Of a stretch of 64,000 nucleotides of DNA, positions 1 to 7,884 are shown piece after piece (position 1 is the first letter of the stretch; each line of letters opens with the position of its first letter). The stretch is from Ramlibacter pallidus (GTDB lineage Bacteria > Pseudomonadota > Gammaproteobacteria > Burkholderiales > Burkholderiaceae_C): positions 496,001-560,000 of the forward strand of contig NZ_JADDIV010000003.1 in the NCBI RefSeq assembly GCF_015070875.1, written 5' to 3'. The notes below the pieces were generated by a model. The model had not been told where the DNA came from and did not search any database. It worked only from the letters and a program-made list of their open reading frames with translations. The position numbers and the translations under genes are program-made.

Positions 1-1
1 T

Positions 2-1789
2 ACCGGGGGCGACGACGTCCTGGTCGCATCGCTCGCGGGCGGCACCGTCGTCGGCCTGGCCGGCAACGACCTGCTGATCGGGCAGGCGGGGGGGGACGAA
101 CTCCACGGCAAGGACGGCAACGACACCCTGTTCGGCGGCGGCGGCGCAGACACGCTCGTCGGGGGCGAGGGCGATGACCGCCTGGTCGGCGGCCACGGCG
201 CGGACACCTACCTGTTCTCCGCGACATGGGGCGCCGACATCATCGACGACTCGAACCGTGCGGAATCGCACTACTCCGGCGGCGCACTGGTGGACGATGG
301 CGCGGTGGACACCGTCACGTTCGACGCATCCATCGCGGTGGCCGACGTGGCCATCGGGAAGGTGGACGACGACCTGGTGCTGACCCACGGCCCGTCCGGG
401 GCCACCCTCAGGATCGCGGGCTTCTTCGGTTGGCAAGGCTCCGCCGTCGAGCGCTTCGTGTTCGCCGACGGAACCGAGTGGAGCATCGCGGACATCCACA
501 CCGCGCTCAGCACGACCACCGGCACCGAAGGGAACGACGTGCTGAGCGCCTGGCAGGACGGCGGCACGGTCCACGGCCTGGGCGGCGACGACGAGATCCA
601 CGGCAGCTGGAACAACGACTTCCTGTACGGCGGCGACGGCATCGACACTCTGTACGGAAACGATGGCTACGACCTGCTGGATGGCGGCGCCGGTGCCGAT
701 GCGATGTACGGCGGCTGGGGCGACGACACCTACGTGGTGGACGACACCGGCGACGTCGTCACGGAGGACCAGGACGGCGGATGGGACACGGTGCAGTCCT
801 CCGTGACGGCCACCCTGGGGGCCTATGTGGAGAACCTGCACCTGGTGGGCAGCGGCCACATCGATGGCACGGGCAACGGCATCGCCAACGAGTTGTTCGG
901 CAACGACGGCAACAACCGGCTCAACGGCCTGGGTGGCGCGGACTCCCTGTATGGCGGCCTCGGCAACGACACCTACGTGCTCGGGACCGGCGACCAGGCC
1001 TACGAGGACGAGAACGCGGGCATTGACACTGTGGAGTCCTCCGCCACCCACACCCTCGCTGAGCACATGGAGAACCTCACGCTCACCGGCACCTCCACCA
1101 TCCACGGCACCGGCAACGCGCTCGACAATGTGCTCTCCGGCAGCGGCAATACCCGCGCCAACACCCTGACAGGTGGTGCGGGCAACGACACCTACATCGT
1201 GGGCTCGGGCGACAACCCGGTGGAGGCCGCGGGGGGCGGCACGGACACGGTCCACGCGAACCTGAGCTGGACGCTGCAGAACGAGGTGGAGAACCTGCTG
1301 CTGCTCGGCTCGGGGACGATCACGGGGACGGGCAACACGCTCGCGAACGTGATCACCGGCAACTCGGGGAACAACACGCTGACCGGCCTGGCCGGCAACG
1401 ACACGCTCAACGGGGCGGGGGGCACCGACACGATCGTCGGCGGCGCGGGCAAGGACACCTTGACCGGTGGCGCGGGCGTCGACACCTTCGACTTCAACGC
1501 GCTCAGCGAGTCCGGCGTCGGGGCCGCCAACCGCGACCTGATCCTGGACTTCCTCCAGGGCACCGACAAGATCGACCTTGCCACCATCGACGCCCGCACC
1601 ACCACCTCGGGCGACCAGGCGTTCTCGTTCATCGGCACGGGCGCGTTCACGGCCGCGGGGCAGCTCCGGTACACGACCAGCGGCGGCAACACGATCATCC
1701 AGGGCAACGTGGATGCGTCGCTCGGCGCCGATTTCGAGATCGAGCTGGTGGGCACGGTGGCCCTGGTCGCGACGAACTTCGTGCTGTGA
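2..1789 (+). CDS. RTX (hemolysin-type calcium-binding repeat) protein, 5' end outside window
   Basis: The reading frame is open from the first base and 595 residues are visible, so the start lies upstream. The chain is full of nonapeptide RTX repeats of the GGxGxDxLx type (for example GGAGNDTY, GLAGNDTLNG), which bind calcium and fold as a parallel beta-roll after export. Between about 712 and 1400 it carries three longer units of roughly 75-80 residues, each starting GNDTY-like and containing ENLxLxGxxxIxGTGN. The last 100 residues are non-repetitive (DTFDFNAL, LILDFLQGTDKIDL, ending in hydrophobic VATNFVL), as in the uncleaved C-terminal signals of type I secretion substrates. The protein is therefore probably secreted by a TolC-dependent system. 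No enzymatic domain is visible, so adhesin, protease or other activity cannot be assigned. A strong terminator follows. Confidence 0.9.
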   Translation, partial: TGGDDVLVASLAGGTVVGLAGNDLLIGQAGGDELHGKDGNDTLFGGGGADTLVGGEGDDRLVGGHGADTYLFSATWGADIIDDSNRAESHYSGGALVDDGAVDTVTFDASIAVADVAIGKVDDDLVLTHGPSGATLRIAGFFGWQGSAVERFVFADGTEWSIADIHTALSTTTGTEGNDVLSAWQDGGTVHGLGGDDEIHGSWNNDFLYGGDGIDTLYGNDGYDLLDGGAGADAMYGGWGDDTYVVDDTGDVVTEDQDGGWDTVQSSVTATLGAYVENLHLVGSGHIDGTGNGIANELFGNDGNNRLNGLGGADSLYGGLGNDTYVLGTGDQAYEDENAGIDTVESSATHTLAEHMENLTLTGTSTIHGTGNALDNVLSGSGNTRANTLTGGAGNDTYIVGSGDNPVEAAGGGTDTVHANLSWTLQNEVENLLLLGSGTITGTGNTLANVITGNSGNNTLTGLAGNDTLNGAGGTDTIVGGAGKDTLTGGAGVDTFDFNALSESGVGAANRDLILDFLQGTDKIDLATIDARTTTSGDQAFSFIGTGAFTAAGQLRYTTSGGNTIIQGNVDASLGADFEIELVGTVALVATNFVL

Positions 1790-1836
1790 CCGGCGGGCGG
1801 CGTCGCCCTGCGCACCCGCGCCGGGCCTGCGCTCCC

Positions 1837-1842
1837 TAGAAT
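1837..1842 (+). promoter_or_regulatory. -10-like box upstream of tcdA leader ORF
   Basis: TAGAAT lies six bases before the ATG at 1849. No convincing -35 hexamer is seen. The same arrangement, a -10 box 6-8 nt before a start codon, recurs at other genes in this window, which supports reading it as a promoter. Confidence 0.4.
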
Positions 1843-1848
1843 GCCGCC

Positions 1849-1908
1849 ATGCCGGAGCTGAACGCAATGGCCGCCGGGAATCTCCCGGCGGCCTTTTTCC
1901 TCTCATGA
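1849..1908 (+). CDS. possible 19-residue leader peptide overlapping tcdA start
   Basis: A 19-codon frame starts at an ATG six bases after a TAGAAT box. It runs through both arms of the hairpin at 1869-1893 and stops with a TGA that overlaps the ATG of tcdA (ATGA). The peptide would read MPELNAMAAGNLPAAFFLS. Translation through the hairpin would melt it, and the stop/start overlap would hand ribosomes to tcdA, which otherwise lacks a Shine-Dalgarno sequence. This is inferred from layout only. Chance is possible because the frame is short. Confidence 0.3.
   Translation: MPELNAMAAGNLPAAFFLS
1869..1898 (+). terminator. intrinsic terminator after the RTX gene
   Basis: Perfect 11-bp stem GGCCGCCGGGA / TCCCGGCGGCC with a 3-nt loop (ATC), followed directly by TTTTT. 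It lies 80 bases after the RTX stop codon and ends only six bases before the tcdA ATG. It should end RTX transcription, and it would also sit in the leader of any tcdA transcript starting near 1849. Confidence 0.8.
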
Positions 1909-2693
1909 CGCACCTGGACGAAAGCGCCGACCTGCGGCGACGCTTCGGCGGGCTCGAGCGCCTGTACGGCATGGACGGCGCGGCAGCGATCCGCCGCGCC
2001 CACGTGGCGGTGGTCGGCATCGGCGGGGTGGGCTCCTGGGCGGCGGAGGCGCTGGCGCGCAGCGGCGTGGGGACGCTCACCCTGGTCGATCTCGACCACG
2101 TCGCCGAGTCCAACATCAACCGCCAGGTCCATGCCCTCGACAGCACGGTGGGACAAGCCAAGGTGCTGGCCATGCGCGAGCGCATCGCGCAGATCCATCC
2201 CGGCTGCGTGGTGCATGCGGTCGAGGAGTTTGCCGAGCCGTCCAACTGGCCGCAGTTGCTGCCCGCCGGCGTGGACGCCGTGATCGACGCGTGCGACGAA
2301 CTCAAGGCCAAGACGGCCATGGCCGCCTGGGCACGCGAGCGCAAGGCGCTCTTCATCTGCTGCGGTGCGGCCGGCGGCAAGCGCCTGGCGCACAAGGTCG
2401 ACGTGGACGACCTGGCGCTCACGACGCACGACCCGCTGCTCGCCCAGTTGCGCTACCGCCTGCGCAAGTTCCACGGTGCGCCGAAGGAGGGCAAGCGCAT
2501 CGGCATCGCCTGTGTCTTCAGCCGCGAGGCGGTCGCTCCGCCCGATCCCTCGTGCGCCATCGAGGGCGACGGGTCGCTGAACTGCCATGGCTATGGTTCG
2601 GTGGTGAGCGTCACGGCGACTTTCGGGCAGTGCGCGGCCGGATGGGTGCTCGATGGCGTGGCCACGCGAAAGCCCGAAAAGTTGACGCTATAA
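1905..2693 (+). CDS. tcdA: tRNA threonylcarbamoyladenosine dehydratase (TcdA/CsdL, ThiF/E1-like)
   Basis: 262 residues. TcdA uses ATP to cyclise N6-threonylcarbamoyladenosine at tRNA position 37 into the ct6A hydantoin form. The N-terminus RRRFGGLERLYG aligns with the start of E. coli TcdA and fixes the ATG at 1905. The nucleotide-binding Rossmann motif VVGIGGVGSWAAEAL follows at residues 36-50, then LVDLDHV and NINRQ. The chain ends with the family's GDGSLNCHGYGS region. The downstream neighbour is a tRNA gene with a t6A-requiring anticodon (Lys UUU), a fitting but possibly accidental association. There is no Shine-Dalgarno sequence. The ATG overlaps the stop of a short leader frame. The stop codon TAA is part of the TATAAT box for the tRNA gene. 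Confidence 0.93.
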   Translation: MTHLDESADLRRRFGGLERLYGMDGAAAIRRAHVAVVGIGGVGSWAAEALARSGVGTLTLVDLDHVAESNINRQVHALDSTVGQAKVLAMRERIAQIHPGCVVHAVEEFAEPSNWPQLLPAGVDAVIDACDELKAKTAMAAWARERKALFICCGAAGGKRLAHKVDVDDLALTTHDPLLAQLRYRLRKFHGAPKEGKRIGIACVFSREAVAPPDPSCAIEGDGSLNCHGYGSVVSVTATFGQCAAGWVLDGVATRKPEKLTL

Positions 2694-2694
2694 T
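2689..2694 (+). promoter_or_regulatory. -10 box of tRNA-Lys
   Basis: Consensus TATAAT, 38 bases before the mature tRNA 5' end, and containing the TAA stop codon of tcdA. It predicts initiation near 2701. A good -35 is not evident at the expected distance. Confidence 0.6.
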
Positions 2695-2732
2695 CGCGGG
2701 CTTTGCTGCTCGCAAGACAGCAAAAACAGGCC

Positions 2733-2808
2733 GGGACGTTAGCTCAGTTGGTAGAGCAGCGGACTTTTAATCCGTTGGTCGCAGGTTCGAATCCTGCACG
2801 TCCTACCA
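2733..2808 (+). tRNA. tRNA-Lys(TTT)
   Basis: A 76-nt cloverleaf closely matching E. coli tRNA-Lys. It has acceptor GGGACGT paired with ACGTCCT (first pair G-U), D arm TTAGCTCAGTTGGTAGAGC, and anticodon loop CTTTTAA with anticodon TTT on a GCGGA/TCCGT-type stem. The T arm GCAGGTTCGAATCCTGC is followed by discriminator A and an encoded CCA. It reads AAA/AAG codons and is a substrate for t6A modification. Confidence 0.98.
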
Positions 2809-2840
2809 CCGTTTGGCGCGCATCGCGCCGAATTGCGGTT

Positions 2841-3041
2841 TCAGCGCACCATGTGCATGTAGCCGCCGTTGGCGGCCCGCAGCACCGAGGACAGTTCGAC
2901 CGCGTTGCGGGCGATCCAGACACCCTCCACCTCCACCGTGAAGTCTTCCCTGGAAGCCTCCGTGAAGAACCGCACGTGGAGTTCCGCGATGTCGGGTCCG
3001 AGCGCATCGTTGCCCTGGAAGCCGAGCCTCCCTGCAGGCAT
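2841..3041 (-). CDS. small hypothetical protein or gene remnant
   Basis: This 66-codon frame lies in the 306-base gap between the tRNA and the acyltransferase gene. The translation looks protein-like in its second half (ELHVRFFTEASREDF, VEVEGVWIARNAVELSSVL) with alternating charged and hydrophobic residues, unlike the arginine-rich shadows elsewhere. No Shine-Dalgarno sequence is seen. Just upstream another frame reads DDVERLLSSS, so this could be the decayed or frameshifted end of a longer gene. I do not recognise a family. The rest of the gap holds only a 6-bp hairpin just after the tRNA. Confidence 0.35.
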   Translation of the reverse strand: MPAGRLGFQGNDALGPDIAELHVRFFTEASREDFTVEVEGVWIARNAVELSSVLRAANGGYMHMVR

Positions 3042-3100
3042 GAGCTGGAGAGCAGACGCTCGACGTCATCGGCCGGCCGCTGGCCTGCTCGACGGTCCGC

Positions 3101-3106
3101 CATAAT
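3101..3106 (+). promoter_or_regulatory. -10-like box of acyltransferase gene
   Basis: CATAAT, eight bases before the ATG at 3115, with no Shine-Dalgarno sequence between them. It would give a leaderless or nearly leaderless mRNA. Confidence 0.4.
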
Positions 3107-3114
3107 CGGCGTCG

Positions 3115-4179
3115 ATGCAGAGAATCAGGGGCTTCGACGGCCTGCGGGCCTTGGCGGTGCTGAGCGTGATCGCCTTTCATGCGGAGGCCTGGCGCCGCAT
3201 CGGCCTGCACGACGGCCTTGCGGCGCTGCTGAACAACCTCGGGGTGCCGTTGTTCTTCGTGCTCTCCGGTTTCCTGATCACGTCCCTGCTGCTGGCGGAG
3301 ACGCGCCACAGGGGTTCGGTCGACGTGTGGGCGTTCTATGCGCGCCGCGCCTTGCGCATCCTTCCACTGTACCTGCTCGCCCTGCTGCTGCTGTTCGCAC
3401 TGGAATACTTCCAGCAGATTCGACTGAGCCGCTGCACCTGGGCGCATGCGGTGACGCACACGCTGAATTTCGCCGGCCAGAACTGCCAGTTCGCCGCGTT
3501 GAGTCATTTCTGGTCGCTGGCGGTCGAAGAGCATTTCTACCTTTTCTGGCCGCTCGCCTTCCTCGCCGGCCCCCGGTTCGCATTCGTCGTCCTCCTGGTC
3601 GTGGTCGCCGTCTGCCAGGGCATGCTCTGGACAGGTGTCCTCGCACCCTTCGAAGCCACGCACGACCCGAGCCGCTGGACCCTGCCTGGCGTCCTGCCGA
3701 TCGCCGTCGGAGGGATCGCGGCGTTCTATGTCGAGAGCTCCCTGAGCAAGGCCGCCTTCGTCACGCGCGCGCGCCTCGTGGTGCTAGCGGTCGCGTGCGC
3801 GGTGGTGTACTTCGAGCGGTTGACCGCCACCTGGTATGCCGCCATCGCGTGCATCCTGCTGTTCGTCTACTACAACCAGGACGGCGTCCTCACTCGCCTG
3901 CTGGAGTGGCGTCCTCTCGCCTTCCTCGGCACCATCAGCTATGGCCTGTACGTCTGGCAGGGAGTGCTGGGCGGCAACGGTGCGTACCGCGAGTTCCCGA
4001 ATTTCCCGCCGCCGCTCGAGATCGGCTTGCTGCTCACGTTCGTGGTGGCGCCCGTGAGCTATTACTGCTTCGAGCGGCCCATCATGCGGCTGAAGAAGCG
4101 GTTCCGTCGCGCGCCGGACCTCCAGGGCCCCGGACCGGTCGTTGCCGCTGTGGACGGCCGGTCGCCTTCGTCCGTCTGA
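3115..4179 (+). CDS. acyltransferase-3 family integral membrane protein (OafA/YrhL-like)
   Basis: 354 residues, the usual length for the core acyltransferase-3 membrane domain without an SGNH extension. It opens with the family signature GFDGLRALAVLSVIAFH, where R11 and H22 match the conserved Arg and His, followed by VPLFFVLSGFLITSLL and then RRALRILPLYLLALL. About ten hydrophobic segments follow, with SHFWSLAVEEHFYLFWPL at mid-length. Members move acetyl or other acyl groups across the inner membrane onto surface sugars such as O-antigen, peptidoglycan or exopolysaccharide. No glycan cluster is nearby, so the acceptor is unknown. The start is supported by the family motif within the first ten codons and a -10-like box eight bases upstream. 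Confidence 0.9.
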   Translation: MQRIRGFDGLRALAVLSVIAFHAEAWRRIGLHDGLAALLNNLGVPLFFVLSGFLITSLLLAETRHRGSVDVWAFYARRALRILPLYLLALLLLFALEYFQQIRLSRCTWAHAVTHTLNFAGQNCQFAALSHFWSLAVEEHFYLFWPLAFLAGPRFAFVVLLVVVAVCQGMLWTGVLAPFEATHDPSRWTLPGVLPIAVGGIAAFYVESSLSKAAFVTRARLVVLAVACAVVYFERLTATWYAAIACILLFVYYNQDGVLTRLLEWRPLAFLGTISYGLYVWQGVLGGNGAYREFPNFPPPLEIGLLLTFVVAPVSYYCFERPIMRLKKRFRRAPDLQGPGPVVAAVDGRSPSSV

Positions 4180-4230
4180 TTCGGTTGGTCGCCGCGCTCA
4201 GGACGCGCCCGGGGCGCTCTTCTGCAGGCC

Positions 4231-4449
4231 TCAGCGCTGCGGCTGCAGCCGCGGCCGCACGAAGCCCGCGCGGTCGCGCAGGGCCCGCCACGCTTCCAGC
4301 GACACGAGGCGGCCCAGGCCGCCATCGCGCGCCACCCAGCACTCCTCCGCCTGCGCGCGCCAGCCGCCGGCCAGCAGCGCGCAGGCCTCCGGGGAAGAGG
4401 CCGTGGCCGGTTGCACCGGGCCGAGAGGGGGTTGCCAGCGGGGATCCAT
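4231..4449 (-). CDS. small hypothetical protein downstream of the 4454-5020 gene
   Basis: 72 residues from an ATG that lies four bases after the stop of the preceding gene, so it is probably the last gene of the dap operon. The translation has a plausible composition (ACALLAGGWRAQ, ARDGGLGRLVSLEAWRALRD) and no membrane segment or signal. I do not recognise a family. The same frame stays open further upstream inside the neighbouring gene, so the exact start is uncertain. No Shine-Dalgarno sequence is visible; translational coupling is likely. Confidence 0.45.
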   Translation of the reverse strand: MDPRWQPPLGPVQPATASSPEACALLAGGWRAQAEECWVARDGGLGRLVSLEAWRALRDRAGFVRPRLQPQR

Positions 4450-4453
4450 GGGA

Positions 4454-5020
4454 TCAGCGTGGTTCGCGGCCGGCCCGGCGTCTGGAAGAGCGCGGCCTGT
4501 CCGGCTGTACGACGGGGACCACACCGCGTGCCGGTGGGGGCTCCAGTCCTGCGTCTCGGCAGACGCGCACGCAATCACGGATGTGCGCTTCGCCGACGGC
4601 GCGCATCGCCTGGTAGCCGATCAGGGCGGACACGGCCTGCCCACCGAGCGGGATGTACTTGGCCGCCTGCTTGATGGCCAGGCGCTTGCCGATGGCCAGG
4701 GCCACCTTGCGAACCACTTCGTTGGTCACGATCTTGCCGATCACGGTCGAGCCGATCGCCTCGGCGGCGCTTTCCACCTCTTCCTGCTGCGGTTTCGTCA
4801 GCGACGCCAGCTGTTCCGGCGTCAGGCCGAACTCCGCGTTGATGGAGGTGATCAGGCGCGACAGCAAGGCGGCATCCGCGGCCCAGCCCACGCCCGGGAT
4901 GGGGATCGCGCTGGTGGCCGCGCCCGCCAGCGAGCGCTTGTGCAGCAGCTTGCGGGCGCGCTCCACCGCGGCGGCGAGGTTCGCGTCGCCGCCCGCCAGG
5001 TCGAGCGCGGATGCGGCCAT
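4454..5020 (-). CDS. conserved hypothetical protein, EcsC/DUF697-like helical
   Basis: 188 residues, not firmly recognised. It has two glycine/alanine-rich hydrophobic stretches, AATSAIPIPGVGWAADAALL near residue 35 and AAKYIPLGGQAVSALIGYQA near residue 120. A long amphipathic helical region rich in Glu and Lys separates them. Paired hydrophobic hairpins with PIPGxG-type turns occur in EcsC-like and YcjF/DUF697 proteins, which associate with membranes, but the match is by eye only. The last 30 residues are Pro/Arg-rich and look disordered. It starts three bases after the stop of the ABC-F gene and is probably co-transcribed with it. Confidence 0.7.
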   Translation of the reverse strand: MAASALDLAGGDANLAAAVERARKLLHKRSLAGAATSAIPIPGVGWAADAALLSRLITSINAEFGLTPEQLASLTKPQQEEVESAAEAIGSTVIGKIVTNEVVRKVALAIGKRLAIKQAAKYIPLGGQAVSALIGYQAMRAVGEAHIRDCVRVCRDAGLEPPPARGVVPVVQPDRPRSSRRRAGREPR

Positions 5021-5023
5021 CGT

Positions 5024-7003
5024 TCAGCCCGCCTGGGCGGCTTCCGCCGCCTCGATGTCGCCCGACAACGCCAGCCAGCGTTCTTCCAGCAGGGCCAGGT
5101 CGTCGCCGATCGCCTTCAGGCGCCGGCCCGCTTCCGCGATCTCGGGCGGCGGGAGGGACTGCGCCATGCGGGCCTCGAGCGTGGACTTCTCCGCTTCGAG
5201 CGCCGCGATGCGCTGCTCGGCCTGCTCACGCTCCTTCTTGAGCGGCTTCAGCCGCGCCGACAGCTGCTGGCGCTGCTGGGCTTGCGCCTTGCGCTGCTCC
5301 TGGGGATCGGCGCGCGGCTCCCTGGGTGCCGGCGGCGGCGCGACGACGGGGGCGGGCGCTGCGGCGGCGGGGGGCGCCGAAGCGGCGCGGGCTTCCTCGC
5401 GCAGGCGCCGCGCTTCGTCCAGGAGATAGCGCTGGTAGTCGTCGAGATCCCCGTCGAACGGTGCGACACCGCCACGGCCCACCATCCAGAACTCGTCGCA
5501 GACGGAGCGCAGCAGCGCGCGGTCGTGGCTGACGAGCATCACGGTGCCCTCGAACTCGTTCAGCGCCATCGCCAGCGCCTCCCGCGTCGCCAGGTCTAGG
5601 TGGTTGGTCGGCTCGTCCAGCAGCAGCAAATTGGGGCGCTGCCACACGATCATGGCGAGCACCAGGCGCGCCTTCTCGCCGCCGCTCATCGTGCCGACCG
5701 ACTGCTGCACCATGTCACCGGTGAACAGGAACTGGCCGAGGAAGTTGCGCAACTCCTGCTCGCGCCCGGCGGGGCCGACGTCGCGCGCCAGGCGGAACAT
5801 GTGTTCCAGCGGCGTGTCCTGCGGGCGCAGCACGTCCAGCTCCTGCTGCGCGAAGTAGCCGATGGCCAGGCCCTTGCCCTCGGTCACGCTGCCCGCCAGC
5901 GGCGGCATGGTGCGGGCGATCGTCTTCACCAACGTCGACTTGCCCTGGCCGTTGGCGCCCAGGATGCCGATGCGCTGGCCGGCCAGCACCGAACGGTTGA
6001 CGTTGCGCAGGATCACCCGCGTGCCCTCGTCCGTCGCGTATCCGAAGCTCGCGTCGCTGATGGCCAGCATCGGGTTGGGCAGGTTGGCCGGTTCCTTGAA
6101 CTCGAACGTGAACTCGGCGTCGGCCAGCACCGGCGCGATCTTCTCCATGCGCTCGAGCGCCTTCACGCGGCTTTGCGCCTGCTTCGCCTTGCTCGCCTTG
6201 GCCTTGAAGCGGTCGATGAACTTCTGCAGGTGGGCGATCTTCTCCTTCTGCCTGGAGAAGGCCGCCTGCTGCTGCTCCAGCTGCTGTGCCCGCATCAGCT
6301 CGAAGCCGCTGTAGTTGCTGCCGTAGCGGGTGAGCTTCTGGTTCTCGATGTGCAGCGTGACGCCGGTCACCGCATCGAGGAACTCGCGGTCGTGGCTGAT
6401 CACGACCAGCGTGCCGGGGTAGCGCTGCAGCCAGGCTTCCAGCCAGACGAGGGCGTCCAGGTCCAGGTGGTTGGTGGGTTCGTCCAGCAGCAGCAGGTCC
6501 GACGGCGCCATCAGCGCGCGCGCCAGCTGCAGGCGCATGCGCCAGCCGCCGGAGAAGCTGTCCACCGGGCGATCGAGCTCCTCGGGCTTGAAGCCGAGCC
6601 CCAGGATCAGGGCTTGGGCCCTCGGCACCGCGTCGTGTTCGCCGGCGTCGGCCAGGTCGGAGTGCGCGTGCGCGATGGCCATGCCGTCGTCCGCCGCTTC
6701 CGCCTGGGCCAGCTGTTCGCGCAAGGCCATCAGGCGCGTGTCGCCGGCCAGCACGAAGTCCGTGGCGGGTTCGTCGGTTTCCGGCATGTGCTGCGCGACC
6801 TGCGACAGCTGCCAGTGCGCGGGCACGGAGAAATCGCCCGCATCCTCGTGCAGGCTGCCGTTCAGGAGGGCGAACAGGGTGGACTTGCCGGCGCCGTTGC
6901 GGCCGACCAGGCCCACTTTTTCACCGGGATTGAGGGTGACGGACACGCCGTCGAGGAGCACCTTGGCGCCGCGGCGCAAGGTGACGTTGCTGAGCTGGAT
7001 CAC
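5024..7003 (-). CDS. yheS: ABC-F family ATPase, YheS-type
   Basis: 659 residues with two ABC ATPase domains in one chain and no membrane segments, the ABC-F plan of ribosome-associated translation factors. The first Walker A is GRNGAGKST at residues 34-42, with signature SFSGGWRMRLQLAR and Walker B LLLLDEPTNHLDL. The second domain has GANGQGKST, MSGGEKARLVLA and LLLLDEPTNHLDL. The linker between them is Lys/Gln-rich and helical, and the last 100 residues form a charged coiled coil after a Pro/Ala-rich stretch. The GTG start gives [12 protein letters not shown], aligning with E. coli YheS, and overlaps the prmB stop (GTGA). The open frame continues further upstream but inside prmB. Family members bind the E site and relieve stalled ribosomes; antibiotic resistance is not indicated. 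Confidence 0.9.
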   Translation of the reverse strand: MIQLSNVTLRRGAKVLLDGVSVTLNPGEKVGLVGRNGAGKSTLFALLNGSLHEDAGDFSVPAHWQLSQVAQHMPETDEPATDFVLAGDTRLMALREQLAQAEAADDGMAIAHAHSDLADAGEHDAVPRAQALILGLGFKPEELDRPVDSFSGGWRMRLQLARALMAPSDLLLLDEPTNHLDLDALVWLEAWLQRYPGTLVVISHDREFLDAVTGVTLHIENQKLTRYGSNYSGFELMRAQQLEQQQAAFSRQKEKIAHLQKFIDRFKAKASKAKQAQSRVKALERMEKIAPVLADAEFTFEFKEPANLPNPMLAISDASFGYATDEGTRVILRNVNRSVLAGQRIGILGANGQGKSTLVKTIARTMPPLAGSVTEGKGLAIGYFAQQELDVLRPQDTPLEHMFRLARDVGPAGREQELRNFLGQFLFTGDMVQQSVGTMSGGEKARLVLAMIVWQRPNLLLLDEPTNHLDLATREALAMALNEFEGTVMLVSHDRALLRSVCDEFWMVGRGGVAPFDGDLDDYQRYLLDEARRLREEARAASAPPAAAAPAPVVAPPPAPREPRADPQEQRKAQAQQRQQLSARLKPLKKEREQAEQRIAALEAEKSTLEARMAQSLPPPEIAEAGRRLKAIGDDLALLEERWLALSGDIEAAEAAQAG

Positions 7004-7884
7004 CCAGGGATTTTCGCACCCTCGCCGGAAAGCGATTCGCGCGTCAGCAACAGCACCTGGTCGGCGCCCGCGCTGGTCTCCAGCCACACCGCTTCGAGCA
7101 TCGGGAAGGCGGCCTCGAAATGCGCGCGTTCGTTGCCGATCTCGAGCACCAGCACGGCCTGCTCGCTCATGCGCGAAGGCGCGTCGCGCAGCAGGGCGCG
7201 GACGAAGTCCATGCCGTCCGCGCCGCCGGCCAGCGCCAGCTCGGGCTCGGCGCGGTATTCGGCGGGCAGTTGCGCCATGCTCGCCGCGTTGACATACGGC
7301 GGATTGCAGAGGATCAGGTCGTAGGGGCCGGGCAGGGCGGACAACCCGTCGGACACCCGCAGCCGGACGCGGTCCTGCAGCCGGTGGCGTTCCACGTTGA
7401 TGAGCGCCACTTCCAGCGCCTCCGTCGAGAGGTCGGCGGCATCCACCTCGACGTCCGGATACGCCATGGCCGCGAGCACGGCCAGGCTGCCGTTACCGGT
7501 GCACAGGTCCAGCACCCGCACCGTGCGCTCCGAGAGCCAGGGGTCGATGGCGCCATCGGCGAGCAGTTCGGCGATGAAGCTGCGCGGCACGATGGCGCGT
7601 TCGTCGGCGTAGAAGGGGATGCCCTGCAGCCAGGCTTCGCGCGTCAGGTAGGCCGCGGGCTTGCGGGTGGCGATCCGTTCCGACACGAGCGCCTGTACCT
7701 CGCGCAGTTCCTGCGGATCGAGCTCCCGGCCGGCGTGATCGTCCAGCGCGTCGAGCGGGAGGCCCAGGCTCCAGAGCACCAGCCAGGCCGCCTCGTCGTA
7801 GGCGTTGGTCGTCCCGTGGCCGAAGGCGACGCCGGCGGCTTCCAGGGCGGACGCCGCCGCCTGCACGGTCTCCGCGAGCTTCAT
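7000..7884 (-). CDS. prmB: 50S ribosomal protein L3 N5-glutamine methyltransferase
   Basis: 294 residues, SAM-dependent. The N-terminal helical substrate-recognition part is followed by a Rossmann domain with [16 protein letters not shown] as motif I and LILCNPPYV, the NPPY signature of glutamine N5-methyltransferases. The N-terminal [26 protein letters not shown] is the PrmB/HemK hinge. The distinction from PrmC rests on length, on the LCTGNGSLA form of motif I and on the family's usual separation from prfA. It methylates a Gln of L3 during 50S assembly. The ATG overlaps the dapE stop (ATGA) and its own stop overlaps the GTG of the ABC-F gene, so three genes are translationally linked. Two neighbours in a row act on the ribosome. 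Confidence 0.9.
   Translation of the reverse strand: MKLAETVQAAASALEAAGVAFGHGTTNAYDEAAWLVLWSLGLPLDALDDHAGRELDPQELREVQALVSERIATRKPAAYLTREAWLQGIPFYADERAIVPRSFIAELLADGAIDPWLSERTVRVLDLCTGNGSLAVLAAMAYPDVEVDAADLSTEALEVALINVERHRLQDRVRLRVSDGLSALPGPYDLILCNPPYVNAASMAQLPAEYRAEPELALAGGADGMDFVRALLRDAPSRMSEQAVLVLEIGNERAHFEAAFPMLEAVWLETSAGADQVLLLTRESLSGEGAKIPG

Noticed and set aside
5024..7003. Antibiotic-resistance reading of the ABC-F protein
   Set aside because: N-terminal sequence and length match housekeeping YheS; no resistance-type extension or context was seen.
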